A stretch of DNA of 64,000 nt from Galerina marginata (Eukaryota; Basidiomycota; Agaricomycetes; Agaricales; Galerinaceae). The stretch covers positions 62,001 to 126,000 of the forward strand of contig JAECYW010000009.1 in NCBI GenBank assembly GCA_023014335.1. Direction: 5' to 3'. Position numbers and translations under genes: made by a program. The notes below the pieces were generated by a model that saw only the letters and a list, made by a program, of their open reading frames with translations, was not told the origin of the DNA and searched no databases. This document shows, in pieces, positions 22,031 to 34,593 of the stretch (position 1 is its first letter; each line of letters opens with the position of its first letter).

Positions 22031-22502
22031 TCGAGCCAGCCGAGGTTGATACTGCTAATTACTACGATACAGTCCTTGTTGACCCTTCGATTCGTTTACT
22101 AGTCTAGTTTACTACCAAAGATGCAGGAACTGGCGTTCGAAAATAGATAACCGAATTCATCATGAGTCCGGTCATCTTACCAGATGCCGGCCAACAAAAT
22201 TCAGCATATAGCGCTCTAATTTGCCTGAATCGACATGATCACCCTGTGGCACCCTCGTCCTGGTCCTTGATTTGCTCTTCCATCAATCCTCCATCTTAGT
22301 TTGTCGTAGCAGTAAGCTCGTGCTAAACGTAGACCATGGCGGACGAAGAAGTTTAGGATTGAAATGGTCATAATATTGATTGCTGTCTATACTGTAATTG
22401 TCCGAGATAAGCTACAGGCATGCTTCGGGGACTTTATGAATAGTATCGAAGATAGAAGGGGCAAAAAAATGGCATCTATGGTAGGTATTCCGGAAGAATT
22501 GC
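22031..22502. other. Intergenic, contains a fragment of the dispersed repeat
   Basis: No gene seen. Apart from the repeat fragment at 22228-22370, the sequence is unassigned. Confidence 0.5.
22228..22370. repeat. Dispersed repeat family, fragment E
   Basis: CCTGAATCGACATGATCACC, TCCTTGATTTGCTCTTCCAT and GTAAGCTCGTGCTAAACG match copy A at 15243-15340 in order, ending near GACGAAGAAG. Only this internal piece is present. Confidence 0.6.
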
Positions 22503-23540
22503 CTACGCTAACATATCTTCAGCCTGTTGGACCGCCTTCTGCTTGACTTCCGCTGTCAATCCATTGATGGCACTTTCGCGAGGCTTGAAGCTACGGCTAT
22601 AATATTCTGAGTTTAACAGATATCAGCACAGAACATTGAAGAGTAAAATATACTGGACATCACTGACCGCAAATAATACCATTACTATCTTCCTGAACAA
22701 AGAGCACACGCTCGGACTCAGACCAAGCGCGGAGTTTAATACGATACACCTAATAGAGGCTGTTAATAGGTGCAGCCTGAGGGTAATTGTTGCTAACCTG
22801 GAAGTAAGGATGAATCTGGTCTGGGAAGCGTAAAACACCAATATCAACAATAGTCTTCATGTGCTTTTCTGTCTTCGCGAAAAAGCTCTCGAAGCTGTCT
22901 ACCGTCGCACCTGTCTGCGCTACGATCTCGGCAAGGACGTGGATGTCAATTTTGGTGGAGTCGACGACATCTTTGTTTTTAATGAAGCTGACGAACCAAG
23001 CTTCAATCTATGTGTTGTGAAAAAGAAATGAGACCTGGCGGATTTATGGATGTGAACTGATGCTTATATACCTCTTTGACAATGGCGGCGTCGGGGGATC
23101 CGTCGAACTTGAAAACATTTGTTCCTCTCTTTATCAACTGGCCCGAGCGGTCGATCGGCTCAGATTCGGGCTCGAGCAGCGGGTTTTGCATCAAAGTCGA
23201 GGTGATGTTCTCCTAGCTACGATCCTCTGGATTGATCCCGGCGAGCGATTTCATCGTCTCGGCAATCATGACCTTGCGATTGTCGTCCATGCATTTTATA
23301 GCGGCACTTGTTAGCTTGCCTTCGGGACCGTACGGCGGAGCGAGTTTGAGGTGGAGGTGATCGTCGCGGTTGGCATCTTTGACGTTTATCTAAAGTTTTA
23401 TTGTTAGGTTTTTCAAGTACTCTAGTATAGGTGGTAGAACGAGAATATACCTTTGTAAAGTCAAAGCCCTTAACCATGTCACCTATTGATTTCTCGCTAC
23501 CGAAGACGGCCAAGAGAGAGACGGGGTTGATAGCAGTCAT
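22503..23540 (-). pseudogene. Cyt-like cytolysin family gene, broken copy
   Basis: Same five-exon structure as the intact copy at 24765-25801: 23540-23451, 23389-23072, 23007-22798, 22749-22664, 22596-22503. Exons 2-5 have the same lengths as in the other copy (318, 210, 86, 94 nt) and exon 1 is one codon longer. In exon 2 a TGG codon of the intact copy is TAG here (23215-23213), in frame, so translation would stop after about 88 codons. All splice sites remain usable and I saw no frameshift, so inactivation is probably recent. The product family is judged to be Bac_thur_toxin/Cyt-like pore-forming proteins, from memory of basidiomycete relatives. Confidence 0.7.
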
Positions 23541-24663
23541 TGTGAAGAATTTAAAATGATGTCAATGAACTGAAGGACTGAGTTAAGTGGCCAATTAAAA
23601 TTTGCTGCTTAAAGCTGGCGCCTATTTATACAACTAGCCCGAGGCCGAAATTGTTGACGTTAATCCATATTGGTCGTCGATTTTAACAGCCAAGATGCAT
23701 CCAATAATCATGTTGTCATTCAAATTAACAGGCATTTCCATAATAGCAAATCTGAACTGCGCCGGGTCAATATAGATTCGAGAAATCTTTCAACAGCGCT
23801 GCGGTTACGATCCTGCTTTCTTTCAGGCTTGTGTAAGTCGTGTTTAAACCAACTACTCTAATATTCTTTCTGGGGTGACTTAGTTTACGGCGAGCCTAAC
23901 TGGTTATCAGAGTATCAGTACAGAAGTGATGGTAGCTTGGATAAGCCAAATGACTCCAAAATTTAAAAAACCTACGACCAGGACATAGACCAGGACAAAA
24001 GATAATCCTTCATAATATCATGACGTTGGTGGCCGTAGGGCCGTGGAAACCTTGTACAACTTTCAATAAATTTTGTCAGGTTGCACTAATCCATGGAACA
24101 GCAAGTTGGAAATCCCAGTTCGAGTAGGCTTTCTCATCGCAGACAAATTGGAGAACAGTTGTGGCAGCTGCCTCCGGATAAACTCTCACATTTGGCGATT
24201 CCTGAGACTCGAATCCGAGCGCAGTGATTGAGCGAAAGCACAAATAATGTCGAATGAGTTGTATCATTACTGATCCCTATGGGTCGATGCAGGCCGATGG
24301 CTTGGTTGACGCTGCCGAGGTTGAGTGCTTGCGCAGACTAGCGCATGAATTAAGCGAAAGCTGCGCACGACTTGCGCTAACTAGCGTAAACATCAACACG
24401 GACCGTTCCAACTCAATGAAGGCATCTTAGGCAATAAGGAAATCAATTTTAATTTCAAGACTTATTTCCACGGAGTAAAAATGTTGAAGGGAGGAATATT
24501 GAGGCGGTTGGTTTGAACACGAGGACATGATAGATGCCAGGTGGTTGCAGAAAGATATCTTGTTTGACTAGACATGTTTCAGGGATTTTATTATGGAAAT
24601 GTTTGTTGTTTTCAACCTTAAATGACACTGCCAATTGGGTGCATTACGGGTGTTAAAGAAGAG
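23541..24663. other. Shared divergent promoter region of the two cytolysin genes
   Basis: About 1.2 kb lie between the two start codons. The outer 90 bp on each side are similar to each other (GGCGCCAGCTTTAAGCAGC on the minus side, AGCGCCAGCTTCAAGCAGC on the plus side), so the duplication included the core promoters. The middle shows no similarity between halves. A short minus-strand frame at about 24080-24230 looks protein-like but I cannot place it. Confidence 0.55.
23623..23630 (-). promoter_or_regulatory. TATA box of the broken cytolysin copy
   Basis: TATAAATA on the minus strand, 83 bp before the ATG at 23540, just before the conserved GGCGCCAGCTT block. Confidence 0.55.
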
Positions 24664-24671
24664 TATATATA
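24664..24671 (+). promoter_or_regulatory. TATA box of the intact cytolysin gene
   Basis: TATATATA, 94 bp before the ATG at 24765, placed like the TATA box of the inverted partner gene. Confidence 0.55.
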
Positions 24672-24764
24672 CAGGGGATAGCGCCAGCTTCAAGCAGCAA
24701 GTTTCAATCTGCCCTCTATTGCCTCAGTTTTTCAGTTCAACGACATTAATTCTAAGAACTCAGA

Positions 24765-25801
24765 ATGGCTATCAACCCAGTCTCTCTCAAGGCCGTCTTT
24801 GGTAGCGAGAAGTCAATTGGTGACATAGTCAAAGGCTTTGACTTCAGCAAAGTATGTTCTAACTTTATCACCACTACTACCCAAAATCACTAACGATGCA
24901 AACTTTAGATGGATGTCAAAGACGTTACTCGAGATGACCATCTTCACCTCGACCTCGCTCCGTCGTACGGTCCCGAAGGCAAACTTACAAGCGCCGCTAT
25001 AAAATGCATGGACGACAATCTCAAGATCATGATTGCTGGGACGATGAAATCGCTCTCTGCGCTCAAGCCAGAGGACCGTAGCTGGGAAAACATCATGTCG
25101 ACCTTGATGCAGAACCCCCTGCTTGAGCCTGAAACCGACGCGATCAATCGTTCGGACCAGCTAATTAAAAAAGGAACAAATGTTTTCAAGTTTGATGGAT
25201 CTCCGGACACCGCTATTGTTAAAGAGGTAAATACGCACGATTCCACTGTCTGTCACGGTGATACACCCTGACCCTCACCTAGGTTGAAGCTTGGTTTGGC
25301 GGGCTCATTAGCAACAAGGATGTCCTTGACTCTACCAAGATTGATATCCACGTCCTTGCTGAGATCGTGGCGCAAACTGGTGCGACGGTCGACAGCTTCG
25401 AGAGCTTTTTCGGGAAGAAGGAAAGGCACGAGAAGACTATTGTCGATATTGGTGTTCTACGCTTCCCTGACCAAGCTCATCCTCACTTCCAGGTTGGTGC
25501 TGCCCGTGTTAGTACTCTTAGGTTGCACTTACTTACTGACTGTCTTTATCAGGTGTATCGTATCCAACTCCATGCTTGGTCTCAGTCCGATCGTGTTCTC
25601 TTTGTGCAGGAAGACACGAATGGTATTACCGGTGGTTGGTGATATCCAGGATCCTCATTAATGTTTGGTGCTGATATCTAATATCTATTAAAATCAGAAT
25701 ATTATAGCCGCACTTTCAAGCCTCGCGAAAGTGTCATGAGTGGACTGAAAGCCGAGACCAAGCAGAAGGCCGTCCAACAAGCCGAAAATATGTTCGCCTA
25801 G
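24765..25801 (+). CDS. Cyt-like (Bac_thur_toxin-type) cytolysin family protein, intact copy
   Basis: Exons 24765-24851, 24909-25226, 25283-25492, 25553-25638 and 25708-25801; introns of 57, 56, 60 and 69 bp; total 795 nt (264 aa). The donor at 25639 (GTGATA) is chosen because it alone keeps the frame and because the inverted partner gene has GTGATG at the same point. No signal peptide is apparent. The second half carries the run VLRFPD, then VYRIQLHAW and VLFVQED, which I associate with the basidiomycete branch of cytolytic delta-endotoxin-like proteins that form membrane pores. A search is needed to confirm the family. The likely role is defence or self/non-self toxicity, by analogy. The gene is head-to-head with a broken copy and shares promoter sequence with it. 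Confidence 0.65.
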
Positions 25802-26224
25802 GGAATTCATCTGGAATACCTGGCATAGATGTTATTTGATTCACTTTTTACCTTCGTCATGTTTTATTCAAAAATCCCAAAAATTCTTTTAGTATTTATT
25901 ACCTGGAACAATCACAATCTAGACAGTGATTGGTAGCATAACCGTTTTGATTGGTAGTTATGTCGAACATGTGTTCCAACCCTCCTGGTTCCAATCTAAA
26001 CATTAAGTCAGCCATCCTTTCTGATTTTGGCTACCATAGGGCTGTACGGGCAATGTACGGGTGCCGACGATCAGTTTAGCACCGACCTGTACCGTAAAGG
26101 TTGCTTCAAGCCCTCTCGACGGTACGGTACGGGTGAAAATAGATGACTATGACTGCTATGGTGTCAGGCATCCAGGACGCGACGGACCGCCGTGCATCAC
26201 TGAATTGGATAGTCGCGCGTCTCC
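25802..26224. other. Intergenic region, nothing recognised
   Basis: 3' flank of the cytolysin gene. Short GTACGG-type repeats occur at 26040-26135; no gene or mobile-element ends seen. Confidence 0.5.
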
Positions 26225-28630
26225 CGAGTGTAGCAATTTATCTTATCTTATCGAAGTATTTGGTTCGCCTCCCGAAGCAAACATTTGAGCTGTGAGCCCA
26301 GTTACTCCAGCCTCCATCAACAAGACGATACCGCGTCTTACACTCTTTGCTATTACGCACGGCAGTCGATACTCTTTCACCGCACCCAATGAAACGACTT
26401 CGTGCCCAACTGGCAATGGACCACTGCGTGAATTGTCCTGACCGCCTTCGTCCATGTTCTGATCAACTCTGCCTCCAAGGTTTGTCATAGCGGTAAGCTC
26501 GTGCCAAAAGTAGGCTATCTGCGACGAGGAAGCTTATTCGTGTTCTTTTCATCCTCTTATAGGTTTATTTACCCTTAGTTCGAGCAAAACTGCGCTCCTT
26601 ATGTGTTGGTCTTCTGACGGTATACCCTGCTACCTCAACATCAACCTCGAGAAGGGGAGCGGTCCTAACCCTCTTCCGACGGGGTGGAGCCACGCGAATC
26701 ACCTTATCGTTAGGATCAGCATCACACTCATGAACCCTAACCCCCTTCTGACCGCCATCGCGTCAAAGTCAAGGCGATGTTGGAGTCGCCCATCTCATCT
26801 TTTTCTACGATCATCAATGGTGACATCGGGAATCTCTTCGAACTCATCACTAAGTCGTGCCTGTCTAGAGGAGCACCTAGTCATCCCGCACTCCGATCAG
26901 ACTGCTGTCCAACGATGCTGGAAGCCGCATCAGCATCCCCAGCTGCAGGGACCGTCATCGTCGTTATCGCCCATGGCCAGTAAACGATGCGGCACATTCA
27001 TCTTCTCAACATCCGCGGGGCCGCTGCGTACCTCTGAACCTGCATGATCTGAAGAGGATGACGGCCTGTGGCTTTCATACGAAGTTTGAACGTCAAGCCA
27101 TGAGGTTTTGATGGTGATGACGACGGCGGTGGTAGGGTCTGGGAGGAGCCACGCGAGTGGGCGGTGATAACGGGAGAAGATACGATGGATGTTGCCAGCT
27201 CCTCAGCTAGTGGACGCTGGAGCGGGATGAAGAGGAGAGACGGTGTTGTTCAGATTGGGCTGCCCTCGTTTGACTACCCCTACGGAGCCTCGAGAGGAAG
27301 TAAGCGATAACACGAGGAATGCGAACTCGCATCTTCCTGGCTTGAGGAATATTTCCTTCCTTCTGCTGCCACCTGGCATCGTCGCCAGCTGTTACTGTGC
27401 CCGCCCCGGAGCGACGATCGACTCGTGGTTGACTTGTGCGAGGCGCGAGGCGGTGCTGGTGCTTATTTTGGTACTGGATTTGGTGAAGTTCGCTTATCCG
27501 CCCACTGTGGGGATATCTACCTACTTTTTTCAGTCTTTATGTTTCGAAATCCTTGTATCCTGCCGCCGGACGAACGATGGGCCAGCGGCTCTCCTTTCTG
27601 CTTTCTGCTGTTCCTTTCTGATCCAGAACGACTTGCCCTCATATTGAACTCGCTTTCGTGGGTGGTTGGCTCTGCCTTACCCTTCCCTTCCTGCATGACC
27701 TCTATCTGTCGGTCCAACGTGACACATGCAGGCCGCTCTCGCACTTGTGTAACGAAATGACCTCCCCCTGTAGGCAGTGCGAGAGGGAAGGGGAAGGGAT
27801 GGAGTCGATTCGTGATGCGGGGCTGGGGCTGGGATGCTGATGGACACCTATTGGATGTTTGGGGCGCTGGGTGCTGGAATGTGGGAAGGACGTCACTGGT
27901 ATCGGTGGTGCTGGTGCTGGCGGCGCTGCCGGTTCGGGCTCGTGAGCGGCTGGAAGCGCTGGTGCGGTATCTGCCGAGCTGAAGAGGAGAACCAGCAGGG
28001 GGAGACGCTCGAGGATGGTGTGTTAGCTGGTTTTGCGCCTCTATACGTTTTGTGGGCCGGGTGTGGGGGAGAACAGGAGTTGACAGGCGGGAGCACGGGG
28101 CGCGAGGATGGACGAAGAGAGTGTGGGGTGGAGGCGCTAAGTGGAGAAGCGCCTGTCTCCCGCTGCTGCTCTCACAAAGGTCAGGCCCGCCCCGGAGGTG
28201 CTGGCGCCTATTTTGGTACTGGTACTGGTACAGGAAACGACAGGCAATACTGGTTCGTGCATGTCCTCGGGCGCAGAAGCGTGTGCTAGTACTCGGTCTC
28301 GTGCGGCGGGTGCAGCTGCACTGCAAAAATGGCTAGAGGGGTTCTTTTACGGATAGTAAGGGCGGGAGGGCACAACGTTGACTCCGCCGTCGTGAATGTT
28401 AATACCTCAAGCACAGACACCGATTCAAAACCGACTTAAGCAGCTTGTCAACTGTCCTGATTTGGCGACGGGCTCATAAGAGCTGGCATGTGCGTAGCGT
28501 GAATGTAATAACACCTTCGTTTTATCAATTCAAATTCTGATCTTCCTCGTTTTTAGTTCTCGATTTACAGTGAAGGGCAGTTTTGACGTGATCCCTTCGA
28601 AGACCAACACCGTCTAAATAGGCTTCATTC
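26225..28630. repeat. Dispersed repeat family, copy B
   Basis: Begins near GTATTTGGTTCGCCTCCCGA (26258) and ends near CGTCTAAATAGG (28611), both as in copy A. A segment at 26860-26990 is very close to copy A at 15930-16060. The middle contains proline/serine-rich frames on the minus strand and Gly/Arg-rich frames on the plus strand. The minus reading DADPNDKVIR corresponds to DADYSDDAIR of copy A. No transposase, RT or terminal repeat recognised. The 269-codon minus ORF (27517-28326) is low-complexity and I do not call it a gene. Confidence 0.6.
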
Positions 28631-30914
28631 CTGACAGAAAACGACAGATTACGATAGTCGTAATCTTAAACGACTAACCAGGCTGTTTTCTGGTCAATTA
28701 GCCTTCATATGGACTTGATCGAACTTTGGAAGAAATCTATTGGCAATTTTACTTCTTATTTTCGAGCCCTAATATATCTGTCCCGACGCCTCCAAGGAGA
28801 GTCAATGAATGTGGATTAAATCTGAAACTAGAGTAGCTGTGCCATTTAATGGACGCTGTAGGACATGTCTTACACCGTACTAACCTACACTAATTTGTAT
28901 TGACAACAAATACAGACGTGGCGTTGAGGATACAGAGCTGATAGTCCGGATGTATGCGAACAACTCGCTTTTTTCAACGTCCACTTCCCGGGCTGCGTGA
29001 GCTGCATGTCTCAAGATGGCCTCGACCCTTCTCAGATACGACATGATAATCAGGATGTTGTGGAGTGGTAAAGGATTTTGACGGAGCAAGAAAGTCGAAG
29101 GGACTGCGGATCGCCTGAAAAGGCAATGCCAAAGATAACGACTGTGTAAGAAATCACCATTGAGCAAGAGGGATATGGGAATTCCAAAGTTCCATACCAT
29201 GAATAACCTACCTTCGTCGAAAGAAATGTACATATCTAGTCAAAAAAATAGTGATCCGAGGAGCCAATCTCACATGTTCCTCCCTCGAGGCATCCAGGAC
29301 TCCAGGAACGGTCAACGGGTAACGGCAACACCAGATCCCGGTGAACTCTACAAATCGATTGTCGAGATATTACGCTTTATTATAATATGCCGCCCACTAA
29401 AAGGTGGACTGCAGAGGGAATTATATAAAACTCAAGTTAACGCTTTGAATTTCATGAACTTAGGTGGAGCGTTTATATTGCACTCGCCTATTGGCTTGCA
29501 TTAGTGTCCGACCATCTTGATCCGCGGAGACTTTTGGCATTTCCTTCGCATTGTCTGGACTCTGCACGTGGATTTATTGGATAAACGGGTTACAATGTGG
29601 TTGGCTGCTTATTTTAACCTTCAGCGTTCACCAATGACTCGAAGTCATAAAATTAGCCACATCTTTGTGGCAGCCATCACCGGTCCCGCGGATGGTCCCG
29701 CCCATCAAGGCAAACAACCATATGGACGATGTGTTGTAGGTTTACCGCCCTACCCCCGTTTCCATGATTTTTCAACTCGCGCCACTCACGGGCGCTAAGT
29801 TTTTCCCGGCGCTTACTCGCTTCATCAGTAATTTGTAAGTTATCTTCTCCAGATAAAACAACGAAAGACCACCCAATCATAGCATATTTAGGTACATTTG
29901 CGACGGAAATTCATTCTACCTCTCTATTTTAGTACACTGCAGTCAATATGGCGTGATTGTCCTTCGGTTTGCGTTATTAGATATGCGTTAAGATATGACG
30001 ACCTTCTCATCTCACACTTGGCAGTTCGTCAGTAGTGTCGGATCAGACACTCAATCTTCCGTTCTCAACTGTCCCCTTCGAATGAAATTCTGGGGCGTAT
30101 AACTTTATCCCGCTCCAAGGTACCCACCGCCTGCCACCGTCTTCCCACGTTGGAGCCTCCTCGTGAAGGCTCCGTGTTTATGTTATTTTCGGGAAATACT
30201 CACGCACCCACTAATAACAGACAGCATCGGATTTTGTAATTTGGTCTGGTCTGTGATGTTGAAATAATATCTGGCCTTTATCGGTGAAATATAAACAGAT
30301 CAAGATAAGATTTAACTCTGTCGGTCCTGGGTTAGAGTGCTAGAGCTTTAATTTTAAACTGGCCTCGGCTTTGAGGCGCCGCCGATTTAAATGGATGCTG
30401 AGTGCAGAATCGACATGAATGCCCGTCATTTGATCCTCACGAGTATTTCTGTGGTTTAAGGTATTTCTTTCCCTCTGGTAGCTAAATTTGAAATGATGTT
30501 GGGTATCGAGGCTGGAACTGCCTTGAATTCAATTTCCCAATAAAACAAATCAGTTGCATCTCGTCTATAGAAATTGGTGTGCAGCGGATAAAATTGGACC
30601 ATAGATTTTACAGTCCCTTTCGCCTGGGCCCGCGTTATCACAGCCCAGAGCACTCGAATCTTTGTTATTTCCATTGTTTCGAGACGACAGCGTGGCGAGA
30701 TTCAGTTCCATGGCTGTTCGTAAGTATTCTAGTCTTTCATTTATCACTTCTTCTTCTGAAAACGGTGTGCTTTGAGCATGCATCTGTGGAGCCTGCCAAA
30801 ATCCTGCGAGATGATGAGGTCTTTTGCGACATTTTTGAGGTATTCGTCTGGTCCTTCTGGGCACCGGGCTGGTATGTTTTCTAGAAGTACATTTCATTAC
30901 TGTCCCTGAAAACA
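28631..30914. other. Intergenic region, unresolved
   Basis: A minus-strand frame at 28880-29233 contains a protein-like stretch (RVEAILRHAAHAAREVDVEK) but has no recognisable domain and I cannot build a gene from it. No other structure seen. Confidence 0.4.
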
Positions 30915-30922
30915 CATAAAAG
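30915..30922 (+). promoter_or_regulatory. TATA-like box of the secreted protein gene at 31000
   Basis: CATAAAAG followed by GCGACTGA, 78 bp before the ATG; the same AAAAGGCGACT context occurs at the 13227 TATA box. Confidence 0.5.
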
Positions 30923-30999
30923 GCGACTGAAATTTGAACATTCAACAACTGACAGCATCTCGCCTTCAGCCCTAGTTCCCAACTTAACAGTTTATCAAT

Positions 31000-31731
31000 A
31001 TGTTCGCCTCTCGATTCTTCATCTCTTTCTTGGCCATCAGCGCCTTCGGAGCTTATGCTAGCCCAGCTCCCGTTGAGGTTGAGAAACGTGCTACGGACGT
31101 AGCCGATGTCATGACCGTTATGACCACCCTCCAGAGTTCGACGGCGGCGATCATCCCCCAGCTGAGTACGCCACCACCATGTTAACGCTTACACACTAGC
31201 TGAACTCATTTTTCTCAGATGCTCTGGTGTCGAGCAATAAGGCGACTCAAGCATCGGTCACTCCCCTTGCTTCCCAACTCGTTACCGCCTTCAACAAAGC
31301 TAGTTCATCTTTGAACGGCATGAGCCCTGTCCGCTCTTCCACACAAAGCGATGCCCAGCAAGTTGCGAATTCAATCTCGTCTACAATTTCGGTAAGCCAA
31401 GCCTCGTCACTATTGCGTGAATTTTGACACTCAGCTTTCTCGCACTTCAGGATGTTTCTGTCGCTTTGGACGCCGTCCAAGTACTCGTCCCGGAACTGTC
31501 AATAATCTTGGCCGAGCTTGGCCTTGGCGTTGCTATCAACGAGGTTCTTATCGGATTGAATATCGTCATCGCTGGTGTCCTTACTCTCGTCTCTGGATTG
31601 TAAGAATTTTTTCTCGTTATAACCGTAAGGCATAGACTAAAGTTTAAACACTATATTCAAGGTTGTTCACCGTATCCGGAATTCTCACCAGCCTGGGCTT
31701 CGTCCTCCTTGGTCTTACTTTAGTGTTGTAG
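31000..31731 (+). CDS. Secreted protein with hydrophobic C-terminal half (185 aa)
   Basis: Exons 31000-31165, 31219-31391, 31451-31599 and 31662-31731; introns of 53, 59 and 62 bp; exon lengths total 558. The N-terminus is a signal peptide (MFASRFFISFLAISAFG plus AYASPAP) followed by a VEKR site typical of dibasic processing. Residues 30-115 are Ser/Thr/Gln-rich and likely helical (VMTTLQSSTAAIIPQL). The C-terminal 70 residues are strongly hydrophobic (LSIILAELGLGVAINEVLIG, then VLLGLTLVL), able to form membrane or amphipathic helices. There are no cysteines in the mature part. This resembles a group of small secreted proteins common in mushroom genomes; the function is unknown. Confidence 0.75.
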
Positions 31732-32149
31732 TTCCCCTTTCTGCTTCGTGGGTAGCGTATGCGAGGTTCAATTGTATTAGACTGTAAAGATTTCATGATA
31801 AGAAACTTCTTTCGAAGATGCCGTGTCCTTCGTGAGTGGTGGTCCGTGGGTCTTGACGGGATTCTGAATCTCAAAGCCTAGTCATAGTTCGCCTTTATTT
31901 TCGTGGATCCCTGAGCTACATGAAATAATTACAGGGCACGTTCACTTGGCTACTCTCTCTATCTCGCGTTGAACTCGCTTGTGTGTCCAAACTGCTTACT
32001 GCGAGCTGTGTCATTACTTTCCTAATTTATTCCGCGTCTCTCTTCTCCACCACATATAGAGGTTTGTACCTTCTATATAGCTGCATTACATGTACCTGCT
32101 CTTTTTAAATAAAAACCAGATCGATCAAGTCCGCGTGAAGCGTTAAGCC
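31732..32149. other. Intergenic region, nothing recognised
   Basis: 3' flank of the secreted protein gene; no gene or repeat landmark recognised before copy C begins. Confidence 0.45.
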
Positions 32150-34200
32150 CTCAACAACCTCGAATCGGCGTCGGTGCCTGTCAAGTGCCTGTGAACTCGT
32201 AACTGATAGTTTATGGAAGGAGGAAATGGGAGAGTGCGTTGTAATACTCGAGTAAAAGGCACGTTAGATTGTCTGTGCGGTAGACTCCGCGCCTCCCAGC
32301 GGTGAACATCATACCTTGCCATTAGACCCGTCGCGTTGATAGCTTTAGGGGCAGACTTCCGAAAATAGAATGCTGTGTATGTATGTATGTAATCAATTCT
32401 GTTTGGTTTGACTTCCGAACCAAATATTTGATCTCTGACTCTGAGCAGTGAGGATGCCGGTTTTCTTCCACCTCCATGTCCTACGTCCTACAACAAATTT
32501 TAACGCGTCTCACGCTTTATTAGCATGCATGCCAGTCGCCCTCTTTATTTCACTGCTCAATTACTCAAAGTATAACATTCTCCTGCCGTAGTCGACTGTT
32601 CGATTGCTTGAAATTCGAATCAACCCGATCGTCTTCTCACTAGGCCCTCGGTCAGTTGGTTAGCTCTTTTCTCCTTGGTAGGCCATAGACGACAGGTTGG
32701 ATTTCTACGCTCAGTGTGCTTTATGGATGACGAAGAAGCTTATTTGTGCCTCTTTTTCTTCTTTAGGGTCTTTGCAAACGACTCGCGACTATAACTAGTA
32801 CTATACCCCTTCCCACATCAGTCCTCCGATGCTATACATCTGCAGCCTCAATGTCAACCTCGAGATGTTCAGGAGCGTTCCTAACCCTCTCTCGCACCGA
32901 CACGGATCCATGCGAATCACATCGTCGTTGGCATCAGCTTCACACTCGTGACAGTGACGCGCCGACTCAGCCAAGCGAATTAGGTCCTGCCTCCGTTCCA
33001 CCAGCATTCGCACTCCTCCTTCTTCAGCAGCCTTCCTCAGTTGACGACTGCCGATAAGGTTGTATCTTCAAAACATATACCCATCCGTATCCTTTATTCC
33101 AGCCTAGCATCAACCGCCTCTTTCTGAGCGTAGAGCCCACCTCACGTTATTCGCCATTCCCCCTTCAACCATGCCGAAACTGGACGTAAACGATGATGAT
33201 GTCGCAACAAATGCGTATGCGAACTGGTGTCGTCCTGAGCCGAAGGACGTTTCCTTTCTGCTGTCACCTGGCCATTGTCATCCACCCTCTCCAAGTTCCA
33301 GGTACATCCAGCTAGCCAGCGGGCCGCAGCGGTTCTTCGTCTCCTCCTCCATTCCATTCGTCTCTTCTCATGGCAATCATATACGACGACGGCATTCGAA
33401 CACCGATTTTGTCGAACCCCTCTCAGAGGCTGGGGCTGGTGCTGGGAGCGCGGATGGGAAGCTTTTTTGGGTATTTGAGATGCCTCAACGTCGCTGTCAA
33501 CGCCCCGCTTGCCCTCACCCAAGTTTTCATGCTCAGTAGCTCGTCGTCGAGCAATGTGATCAATGGTGTCAACCTCAGTCGCTCCTGGTCTTACTACGAT
33601 GATCCACAGTCCAAATCCAGCGTCAAAACGCTAATTGATATCCCTATGAATTGGGAGTTATACCCACCTCAGCTTGGGCCTCGTTCCTCCCCTGTCGTCC
33701 ACCTGTATGTAGCCATAATTACTTTATCGTTACAAACTCTTACTTGTATCTGTGTTCAGTTTTATTGATAATTCTCTCGTTGACTACTGCAACCATAAGA
33801 TATCTATTCTGACGTGCGATTGAGTTGGAGGTGGCCGACGTTTAGGTACTCTTTGTCTCCTTTACCTCAAATGTCTGTCTGATCGACACAACCTCGATTT
33901 CCAGATGGGAAGAACACAAATTTCTTATATATTTCTTTTCTGAAAGATTATCTGCACCTTTGAAATTCTTTATCCGGCTTTATGATCGCGATGTGTATGG
34001 GCGATTTTCCCGTCAACTTCGTAAGTCCGACCACAAACGTTTTCTACTTTCGACTCGATTCGTCTTAGCCCTAGTTATCGGAGGCTCAGCTGGATGTCGC
34101 CTTCTGTAGACTTTTGAGCAGTGGTAAACATCCTCTTTGACTTCTTGCGTAAAAATAACTCGCTGACAACTCATTTCCTCTTCCAGGCATCGAGATTTTT
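32150..34200. repeat. Dispersed repeat family, copy C
   Basis: Matches copy D over its left part (CTTTAGGGGCAGACTTCCGA at 32343 and 40705; TAATACTCGAG at 32241 and 39930) and over its right part (GGGAAGAACACAAAT and ATCCGGCTTTATG around 33905-33980, against 44876-44955; GTAAGTCCGACCACAAAC at 34020 against 45040). It is about 3 kb shorter than D and lacks most of the GC-rich middle. Minus-strand reading ECEADANDDVIR corresponds to the ECDADYSDDAIR of copy A. Class unknown. Confidence 0.6.
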
Positions 34201-34593
34201 CAACGGCCTTGCTTTTCGCTTATCCAAGAGCAATCTCTCTGTTCTGTTTTCAGTTCCTTCCGTTTTTTGGTCTCTTTTCGAGTTTAAATATTATTTGGGC
34301 CCCAATGTGAGCGTATCATGACGATTTAAACTCATCTGGTTGGTCATGCAAACACATCTTCGTGCTTTTATATCTGGATTTATATTCTGTCAGTCATATC
34401 GCCTCTCCACACCGGGTTTCTGGGTTCAACAACGCCATTACTCACGTGGTCGATGCGCATTTCGGAGGCATTTGTTCTTTGTCTACATGAAAGGACTCGG
34501 ACTTCGAAATATATCAGATAGCTCTCTTTTCTCTCCCATCTCGATCTGCAAAATCTGAACCACTTCACCGTCTACTCACCCAATTTCTGGTAC

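Noticed and set aside
27517..28326. 269-codon Pro/Ser/Arg-rich ORF on the minus strand
   Set aside because: Low-complexity composition within GC-rich repeat copy B, with overlapping open frames on the other strand; no domain or splice support.
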